A DNA stretch of 64,000 bases, from assembly GCF_900148835.1 (NCBI RefSeq), contig NZ_FRYK01000001.1, forward strand, positions 744,001 to 808,000. Reading direction: 5' to 3'. Source of the stretch: Flavobacterium cucumis. Lineage in GTDB: Bacteria > Bacteroidota > Bacteroidia > Flavobacteriales > Flavobacteriaceae. The position numbers and the translations under genes are program-made. The notes beneath the pieces were generated by a model, which saw only the letters and a list, made by a program, of their open reading frames with translations, was not told the DNA's origin and did no database searches. Below, one piece after another: positions 58,375-64,000 of the stretch (position 1 is the stretch's first letter; every line of letters starts with the position of its first letter).

Positions 58375-60501
58375 TTATAAAATCATCGTCAACTGAATTC
58401 TCTTTCTAGCTTCATCCACCTCAACAACTTTTACTTGAACGTGTTGGTGCATTTTTACTACTTCGTTTACATCGGAAACATAGCCTTCTTTTAGTTGTGA
58501 AATGTGAACTAGACCACTTTCTTTGATTCCTAAATCAACAAAACAACCAAAAGCAGTAATGTTATTCACAATTCCTGGTAAAATCATACCCGTTTTTAAA
58601 TCGTTAATAGAGCGAACATTCGGGTCGAATTCAAAAATTTTTACTGCTTTTCTTGGGTCTAAACCTGGCTTTTCTAGCTCTTTTAAAATGTCTTTCAACG
58701 TTAAAATTCCGATTTCAGCTGTGATGTAATTCTCTGGTTTTATTTGAGCTATTTTTTCTTTGTTAGCAATTAATTCATTGGTTTTGATCCCTAAATCTTT
58801 AGCCATTTTTTCCACAATTGAATACGCTTCTGGATGCACCGCTGAATTATCTAACGGATTTTTTCCGTCGCGAATTCTAATAAATGCGGCTGCTTGTTGA
58901 TACGCTTTTTCTCCTAATCGTGGTACTTTTTTCAATTGTTTTCTATCTTCAAAAGGTCCGTTTTCTGAACGATAGGCGACAATATTTTCCGCCATTTTTT
59001 CACCAATTCCAGATACGTAACTTAACAACGATTTACTTGCTGTATTAATGTTAATCCCAACGGAATTCACACAACTCATTACCGTACTATCTAAAGCAGA
59101 TTGTAATTTGGTTTGGTCCACATCGTGCTGATATTGTCCAACTCCGATTGATTTTGGATCAATTTTTACTAATTCTGCCAATGGATCAGAAAGTCTTCTT
59201 CCAATCGAAACCGAACCACGAACCGTTACATCATAATTAGGAAATTCTTCACGGGCAATTTTACTCGCAGAATACACCGATGCTCCAGCTTCCGAAACTA
59301 CAAAAACTTGGACCGGTTTATCGAAAGCAATTTTTTTAATAAAAAATTCCGTTTCTCGAGAAGCTGTTCCATTACCAATAGAAATCGCTTCAATGTTGTA
59401 CGCATTCACCATCGAACGAATTTTTTTCATCGCCATAGCGGTGTCGTTTTGTGGTGCGTGTGGATAAATGGTTTCGTTATTTAACAAATCCCCTTTTTCA
59501 TCCAAACACACTACTTTACAACCGGTTCTGTAACCAGGGTCGATAGCTAAAATTCGTTTTTCACCTAAGGGTGGTGCTAACAACAACTGACGTAAATTTT
59601 CAGAGAACACATCAATCGCTTTGATATCGGCTTTGGCTTTTGCCTCTTGCAACGTTTCATTTGAAATAGCGGGTTCTAACAAGCGTTTGTAGCTGTCTTT
59701 TATCGCCAACTCCAAATGTTCGGTTGCATCCGAATTTTTATTTTTGATAATATTTTCTTCGATAAAATCTAATGCTTCTTCTTTTTCAACAGCGACATTT
59801 AACTTTACAAAACCTTCCGCTTCGGCACGCAACATGGCTAATAAACGATGTGATGGTGCTTTGGAAATCGGTTCTGCCCAATCGAAATATTGAGAGAATT
59901 TTTGAGCCGCTTCGTCATCTTTTTTGGTTTTTACAACCTTCGTGGTGATTTCAGCTTTTCGTTGGAACATTCTACGAAGATTTTTACGAATAAAGATGTT
60001 TTCGTTAATCCATTCGGCAATAATATCGCGAGCGCCTTGTAACGCTTCGTCTTCATTTTTTACGTTTGCATTCAAATATTTAGAGGCTAAAAACTCAATA
60101 TCATCATTTTTTTGACTCATGATGATTTTTGCCAATGGCTCTAATCCGTTTTCACGAGCAACATCGGCTTTGGTTTTTTTCTTCTTTTTATAGGGTAAAT
60201 AGAAATCTTCTAATTCTTGTAAATCGAAACTGTTTTCAATTTTTGATTTCAATTCTGGTGAAAGTGCATTTTGCTCTTCAATCGATTTTAAAATACTTTC
60301 TTTTCGCTTGATGATTTCATCATATTGTTTGTTTAATTTCGAAATGGCTTCGATTTGCACCTCATCTAAATTTCCAGTTTGGTCTTTTCGGTAACGCGAA
60401 ATAAATGGAATCGTACAATCTTCCGAAAGTAATTTTATAGTAGCTTCAATGCTTTTTGGAGCAATGTTGGTTTGGTTTTGAATGAATTGAATATTGGTCA
60501 T
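58375..60501 (-). CDS. tex: Tex family RNA-binding transcription accessory protein
   Basis: A 708-residue nucleic-acid binding protein. N-terminal helical region, a YqgF/RNase H-like domain (RILAIDPGYRTGCKVVCLD, about 320-450), helix-hairpin-helix repeats (SYVSGIGEKMAENIVAYR..., KVPRLGEKAYQQAAAF, about 490-560), and a C-terminal S1 domain (GMILPGIVNNITAFGCFVDLGIKESGLVHISQL). Length is slightly below the ~770 of E. coli YhgF. Tex is linked to transcription under stress. Monocistronic, facing tatA. Confidence 0.95.
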   Translation of the reverse strand: MTNIQFIQNQTNIAPKSIEATIKLLSEDCTIPFISRYRKDQTGNLDEVQIEAISKLNKQYDEIIKRKESILKSIEEQNALSPELKSKIENSFDLQELEDFYLPYKKKKKTKADVARENGLEPLAKIIMSQKNDDIEFLASKYLNANVKNEDEALQGARDIIAEWINENIFIRKNLRRMFQRKAEITTKVVKTKKDDEAAQKFSQYFDWAEPISKAPSHRLLAMLRAEAEGFVKLNVAVEKEEALDFIEENIIKNKNSDATEHLELAIKDSYKRLLEPAISNETLQEAKAKADIKAIDVFSENLRQLLLAPPLGEKRILAIDPGYRTGCKVVCLDEKGDLLNNETIYPHAPQNDTAMAMKKIRSMVNAYNIEAISIGNGTASRETEFFIKKIAFDKPVQVFVVSEAGASVYSASKIAREEFPNYDVTVRGSVSIGRRLSDPLAELVKIDPKSIGVGQYQHDVDQTKLQSALDSTVMSCVNSVGININTASKSLLSYVSGIGEKMAENIVAYRSENGPFEDRKQLKKVPRLGEKAYQQAAAFIRIRDGKNPLDNSAVHPEAYSIVEKMAKDLGIKTNELIANKEKIAQIKPENYITAEIGILTLKDILKELEKPGLDPRKAVKIFEFDPNVRSINDLKTGMILPGIVNNITAFGCFVDLGIKESGLVHISQLKEGYVSDVNEVVKMHQHVQVKVVEVDEARKRIQLTMIL

Positions 60502-60529
60502 TGTAAATAAAATTGAATTGCTAAAATAC

Positions 60530-60537
60530 TATCTTTG
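60530..60537 (+). promoter_or_regulatory. -7 element of the DUF1294 gene
   Basis: TATCTTTG (60530-60537) matches TAnnTTTG. It ends 17 bases before the TTG start codon at 60555, supporting that start. Confidence 0.5.
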
Positions 60538-60554
60538 GACAAAATTATTAGCTT

Positions 60555-60827
60555 TTGGAAGCACTATTTATTTATTTAATTGTGATAAATAACCTTTGTT
60601 TTTTAACATTTGGCTACGATAAATGGCAAGCTAAAAAGAATAAAAGACGAATTTCAGAATTCAAATTACTTTTTTTGACTGGCGTTGGTGGAACTATTGG
60701 AGGAATTGTAAGCATGTACCTTTTCAAACACAAAACCAATAAGTTTTCTTTTACATTAGCTTTTTATGCTATTGCAATACTTCAGATTGTTTTATTTTAT
60801 TTCGGAATGCAAATGTTTAAAAGCTAA
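60555..60827 (+). CDS. DUF1294 small membrane protein (TTG start)
   Basis: A 90-residue protein matching DUF1294: NNLCFLTFGYDKWQAKKNKRRISEFKLLFLTGVGGTIGGIVSMYLFKHKTNKFSF is the full family motif, with three membrane helices (about 3-19, 37-58, 66-85). No ATG is available upstream; TTG at 60555 is used, or less likely the GTG eight codons later. Function unknown. Its 3' end overlaps that of the convergent nnrD by 36 bases. Confidence 0.87.
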   Translation: MEALFIYLIVINNLCFLTFGYDKWQAKKNKRRISEFKLLFLTGVGGTIGGIVSMYLFKHKTNKFSFTLAFYAIAILQIVLFYFGMQMFKS

Positions 60828-61625
60828 ACCTATATTTTCAATAACATCGGTTATTAACATACTTTCTTCGCTTTGTGTTTGAAGTGTGATATCAGCTGCT
60901 AATCCGTGAAGATAAACACCTAATTTAGCCGCTTGTAAAATTGTATAACCTTGGGCTAAAAACGAAGTAATCATTCCTGTTAAGGCATCACCCGAACCGC
61001 CTTTTGCTAAACCTGAATTTCCTGTAGTGTTTTCAAAAGTTTGAATTCCGTCAGTGATGAAAGTTTTATGTCCTTTTAAAACAATAACACAATTTAATTC
61101 TTTGGCTTTTTGGATGGCTATACTTCTTCTTTCTGATTCTGAATTGAGTTCGCTAAATAAACGGTCAAACTCTTTTGGATGTGGTGTTAGCACAAATGGA
61201 AAATTAAAATGCTTCCAATCGATTTTATATTTCGCAATTATATTTAAAGCATCAGCATCAAAAACAACGGGAAGTTTATTTTCGTATAATTCGTAAATAT
61301 ATTGCAGGCTGATTTCATCTACTCCAATTCCGGGACCAATTCCGATTGCATTGTAAGGTGATAAATCGTTCATCACACAAGTATTAGCATACATCGCTTC
61401 GGGAATTGAATGGAAAAGAACGTTTTTATTTTCAGAATAAAAAGCAACGGTTAATAAGCCAACACCTGAACGTAAACATGCTTTAGAAGCAATAATAGCA
61501 GCGCCCATTTTATCTAAACTTCCTGCAATTAATAAAGCATGACCATGTAAACCTTTATGAGAGTCACATGGTCGTTTTTTATAACTATTTTTAATACAAT
61601 TCAAATCTAATTTTACGACTTCCAT
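60792..61625 (-). CDS. nnrD: ADP-dependent NAD(P)H-hydrate dehydratase
   Basis: Repairs hydrated NAD(P)H by ATP/ADP-dependent dehydration. A ribokinase-fold protein, 277 residues, the C-terminal domain only (no fused NnrE epimerase). GHALLIAGSLDKMGAAIIASKACLRSGVGLLTV, AIGIGPGIGVDE, VLTPHPKEFDRLF and 'GNSGLAKGGSGDALTGMI' with the catalytic Asp are intact. It follows rpiB after 23 bases, likely as an operon. Confidence 0.92.
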   Translation of the reverse strand: MEVVKLDLNCIKNSYKKRPCDSHKGLHGHALLIAGSLDKMGAAIIASKACLRSGVGLLTVAFYSENKNVLFHSIPEAMYANTCVMNDLSPYNAIGIGPGIGVDEISLQYIYELYENKLPVVFDADALNIIAKYKIDWKHFNFPFVLTPHPKEFDRLFSELNSESERRSIAIQKAKELNCVIVLKGHKTFITDGIQTFENTTGNSGLAKGGSGDALTGMITSFLAQGYTILQAAKLGVYLHGLAADITLQTQSEESMLITDVIENIGLAFKHLHSEIK

Positions 61626-61648
61626 TTGAATTGTTTTTAAGTTTTGGA

Positions 61649-62080
61649 TTATTTACAAGCGATTTTTTTTACGCGATTTCCATGTCTTCCGCCTTCAAAT
61701 GGTGTATTTAAAAAAGTATCTACCATTTCAATAGCTTGCTGAATTGAAGTATAACGAGCTGGAATACTAATAATATTAGCATCATTATGTTGACGTGCTA
61801 AAGCAGCAATTTCTTTAGTCCAACATAAAGCAGCACGAATATCTTGGTGTTTGTTTGCTGTCATGGCAATTCCGTTTCCTGAACCGCAGATTACAATTCC
61901 TAAATCGGCTTTTTTGCTTTCTACATCGTATGCTACAGGATGACCAAAATCTGGGTAATCTACACTTTCAAAAGAATCGGTTCCATGGTTGTAAACGATG
62001 TGTCCTTTTTCTTCTAAATATTCAACAATAGCTTTTTTGTAATCTGGACCAGCATGGTCGTTTCCAATTGAAATTTTCAT
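61649..62080 (-). CDS. rpiB: Ribose-5-phosphate isomerase B
   Basis: Interconverts ribose-5-phosphate and ribulose-5-phosphate in the pentose phosphate pathway. 143 residues. MKISIGNDHAGPDYK is the N-terminal signature; VICGSGNGIAMTANKH carries the catalytic cysteine and phosphate-binding loop; and 'DANIISIPARYTS' and 'FEGGRHGNRVKKI' are family-typical. First gene of the rpiB-nnrD pair, with TATTTTTG (62112-62105) as -7 element 24 bases upstream. Confidence 0.95.
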   Translation of the reverse strand: MKISIGNDHAGPDYKKAIVEYLEEKGHIVYNHGTDSFESVDYPDFGHPVAYDVESKKADLGIVICGSGNGIAMTANKHQDIRAALCWTKEIAALARQHNDANIISIPARYTSIQQAIEMVDTFLNTPFEGGRHGNRVKKIACK

Positions 62081-62703
62081 AAGTTGTTGTGTGTTTTATA
62101 CATGCAAAAATACTAAAGATTAGGAAGGATTAATAATTACTTTACTATTTTGAATATTATTTAATCAATTTGTTTAAAATCAATAAATTATACAATAAAA
62201 TGATCTAAAAAATAGACATTGTTAACTTCTAAATGTAAATCATTGATAATCAGTTAATATTAAATTAACACCAATTGTTAATAACTTTAGATAGAAAATT
62301 AGAAGTTTTTTTAAGACATATAGAAAAAAATTGTAATCCAAAATTGAATTGAAAAAATCAAGAAGAGTTATTCTTTTTTGTTGAAAAATTATCAATAAAA
62401 TTTCTAAGGTTATTAACATAAAGCAAGTTGTAAACTTATTTACATTTTTGCTATAAAAATCATTTTTAACAATTGTTAATAACCATGATTCAAAAACAAA
62501 AAACGCACAGATTTTCAATTTATTAAATGAAAGTATTATTGTTAATTAGTTTGTATAACTTGGAATAACTTTTAAAAAAAAGGTTTATATAAAAACTTAT
62601 TCCACATATTAACACACTATAATAATCATCATAAATTTAAATTTAATTAAAAATATTTTTTATTGTTTTTAATATATGTTGAAAACTTTCAGATTTTGAA
62701 AAA
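62081..62703. other. AT-rich gene-free region with repeated TGTTAATAA sites (speculative origin candidate)
   Basis: About 620 bases without a credible gene, very AT-rich. After the rpiB promoter (62105-62112) it holds TGTTAATAA or its complement at 62276-62284, 62410-62418 and 62474-62482; the first and third share CAATTGTTAATAAC. TTATTCCACA is at 62598-62607, near the DnaA-box consensus TTATCCACA but with one inserted base. Genes to the left run mostly leftwards and rnr runs rightwards. This would suit an origin, but no gene content proves it. Confidence 0.3.
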
Positions 62704-62943
62704 TTAAACAATTTTTAAATGATCGTCTTCGTTTAGTTTTTTTAGAATTTCTAGTACAGTTGCTTCATCGTTTTGATGTACTTTTAATTTTATGCCTCCG
62801 TAAGCTATGCTGGCAAATGGATCTATTCCAATAATAGTTTCATTTTCAAAAAAGAATGTTATACCCTCTTGCTCTAATATATTTTTAATAATTATTGTTT
62901 CGTGTTGGTAGTTAAAAATTGCTACGGTAATAAAATTTTCCAT
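62704..62943 (-). CDS. DUF2007 domain protein, copy 1
   Basis: A 79-residue single-domain protein of the DUF2007 family (putative signal-transducing, ferredoxin-like fold): ITVAIFNYQHETIIIKNILEQEGITFFFENETIIGIDPFASIAYGGIKLKVHQNDEATVLEILKKL. Family function is unknown. It is a paralogue of the next gene upstream, with the same VAIFN...ET...L...I pattern. It lies 44 bases downstream of that gene, beyond a terminator-like hairpin. Confidence 0.85.
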   Translation of the reverse strand: MENFITVAIFNYQHETIIIKNILEQEGITFFFENETIIGIDPFASIAYGGIKLKVHQNDEATVLEILKKLNEDDHLKIV

Positions 62944-62951
62944 AAGATTAA

Positions 62952-62984
62952 ATAAAAAAGGATTTACAATTTGTAAATCCTTAA
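62952..62984 (-). terminator. Terminator or attenuator between the two DUF2007 genes
   Basis: AAGGATTTACAA (62958-62969), one-base loop, TTGTAAATCCTT (62971-62982). On the minus strand the hairpin is followed by a T run (A tract at 62952-62957 on the plus strand). Confidence 0.75.
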
Positions 62985-62987
62985 TTT

Positions 62988-63224
62988 TTATTGAACAATT
63001 AATTTTTCTTTCTTAGAATCGATAAGTATTCTTTTTACTTTATCTACATTTGATTCTTCTACTTTTAAAGTAATATTTCCAAAACCAATACTTTGTAATG
63101 GATCAACTGATACTACTGTTTCATCTTGAATTATGTATGGAATTTTTTTTCTTTCCAATACACTTCTTAATTTCATGGTTTCTTTTTGGTTGTTAAAAAT
63201 AGCAACTACTACAAAATCATTCAT
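62988..63224 (-). CDS. DUF2007 domain protein, copy 2
   Basis: A 78-residue DUF2007 paralogue: VVVAIFNNQKETMKLRSVLERKKIPYIIQDETVVSVDPLQSIGFGNITLKVEESNVDKVKRIL. Both copies keep the VDP/IDP and S-I-[GA]-[FY]-G elements, so both are probably functional. TATATTTG (63257-63250) is a good -7 element 25 bases upstream. The gene is divergent from rnr. Function unknown. Confidence 0.85.
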   Translation of the reverse strand: MNDFVVVAIFNNQKETMKLRSVLERKKIPYIIQDETVVSVDPLQSIGFGNITLKVEESNVDKVKRILIDSKKEKLIVQ

Positions 63225-63249
63225 ATCTTTTACATTTTTCGTTATTTCA

Positions 63250-63257
63250 CAAATATA
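63250..63257 (-). promoter_or_regulatory. -7 element of the DUF2007 gene pair
   Basis: TATATTTG on the minus strand (63257-63250), exact TAnnTTTG match. Confidence 0.5.
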
Positions 63258-63349
63258 CGAAAAGTTATTTTTTCATTAAAACTTGAAGACAAGTTAGTAA
63301 TTACTTATAACAATTTCGTAACTTTCACAATAATTTAGAAAAGATACAA

Positions 63350-64000
63350 TGAGTAAGAAACCAAAAAAATTAGGAAAGAAGCCAAAAGATTTTACTGCAC
63401 AAATATTTAAAATACTTTCAAAAGAACCTTCTAAATCTTTTAATTACAAGCAAATAGCTGCTGTTTTAGAGTTAAGCGATACCAAAAGCCGCAACGAAAT
63501 AATTAGAGATTTAAAAATACTTAAAGCACAAGATAAAATTCACGAAACGGAGGTTGGTAAATATCAAATTATTTCTAAAGCCGAATATTACGAAGGAGTT
63601 ATTGATATGACTTCTCGTAAAACAGGATATTTTGTTTGTGATGAATTAGAAGACGATGTTTTTGTTCCGTTTATTAACTTAAATCATGCTTTAGATGGGG
63701 ATAAAGTGAAAGCTTATATTTACAATAGAAGAAGTTCACGTAAACCAGAAGCAGAAGTTTTAGAAATTTTAGAACGAAAAAAATCAGAATTTGTTGGTGT
63801 AATTGATATTCAAAAAAATTTTGCTTTCGTAACTACTGCCAATGCTAAAATGTATACCGATATTTTTATTCCAAAAAATAAAATTGGTGATGCTGAGCAC
63901 GGAGATGTAGTTTTAGTAACCTTAGAAGATTGGCCTAAAAAAGCCGATTCACCTTTTGGTTCTGTTATTAAAGTATTAGGAAAACCAGGCGAACACAATA
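63350..64000 (+). CDS. rnr: Ribonuclease R, N-terminal part (runs off the window)
   Basis: An open frame from the ATG at 63350 to the window edge (217 codons). It starts SKKPKKLGKKPKDFTAQIFKIL, then has an N-terminal winged-helix (HTH_12-like, about 15-75, FNYKQIAAVLELSDTKSRNEIIRDL), followed by cold-shock/OB domains with GYFVCDELEDDVFVP, LDGDKVKAYIY and 'FAFVTTANAKMYTDIFIPKNKIGDAEHGDVVLVTL'. This is the N-terminus of RNase R, a 3'-5' exonuclease degrading structured RNA. The catalytic RNB domain lies beyond the window. Confidence 0.93.

Noticed and set aside
62240-62518. A 92-codon open frame on the minus strand in the AT-rich gap
   Set aside because: Composition is what random AT-rich DNA gives (Leu/Phe/Ile-rich, no domain or promoter), and it overlaps the repeated TGTTAATAA sites.
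1-64000. tRNA, rRNA or tmRNA genes
   Set aside because: I looked in the intergenic spaces for T-loop and conserved rRNA words and found none; a tRNAscan/Infernal run would settle it.

Overview
The window looks like chromosome of a member of the Flavobacteriaceae, most likely Flavobacterium or a close relative. The evidence is AT-rich DNA, the gliding lipoprotein gene gldH, genes matching flavobacterial families (DUF6427, DUF6341, DUF6909, DUF4254), Bacteroidota-type promoters (TTTG, 18-21 bp, TAnnTTTG) and dispersed short repeats typical of the group. No rRNA, tRNA, CRISPR array, prophage or complete insertion sequence was seen. Species cannot be assigned from the sequence alone.

Layout. 0-5 kb: start of a secreted protein, a nucleoside-recognition (Gate) membrane protein, a RAYT-type transposase surrounded by its probable REP-like palindromes, and class I fumarase. 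5-12 kb: rRNA methyltransferase RlmI, the two subunits of 3-oxoacid CoA-transferase, penicillin-binding protein 1A, GldH and RicT. 12-15 kb: a tightly coupled operon trhO-trhP-ferredoxin for hydroxylation of tRNA uridine 34, divergent from recA. 16-18.5 kb: lipoprotein, ECF sigma factor, and a probable dual-membrane-spanning anti-sigma protein. 18.6-36 kb: mostly housekeeping genes (plsC, trpS, ppc, dprA, an HU/SPOR protein, thioesterase, upp, purD), plus a PadR-controlled operon with three paralogous membrane proteins. 36-53 kb: a HigBA toxin-antitoxin pair followed by a large surface-polysaccharide locus (CapK-like ligase, WcaJ-like initiating transferase, UDP-xylose synthase, glycosyltransferases, two Wzy/WaaL-like proteins, Wzx, rfbBACD, Wzz-like). 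53-64 kb: DUF6909, GH3-like protein, a degenerate M23 protein, tatA, tex, nnrD, rpiB, two DUF2007 genes and the 5' end of rnr.

How genes work together. In the polysaccharide locus, rfbBACD would supply dTDP-L-rhamnose and the UXS-type enzyme UDP-xylose. The WcaJ-like protein would load the first sugar on undecaprenyl phosphate, the glycosyltransferases extend it, Wzx flips the unit, and a Wzy-like protein with the Wzz-like protein polymerises it. In the tRNA operon an O2-dependent (TrhO) and an O2-independent (TrhP) route to the same nucleotide are translated as one coupled unit, and both enzymes end in the same accessory domain.

Most notable: the shared C-terminal domain of TrhO and TrhP; the sigma/trans-envelope anti-sigma pair; three tandem paralogous PadR-linked membrane proteins with a perfect palindromic operator; a REPtron near 2 kb; a MITE-like repeat that sits in tandem, in a terminator loop and in frame inside rfbD; an M23 protein missing most zinc ligands; and an AT-rich gene-free stretch at 62.1-62.7 kb that is a speculative origin candidate.
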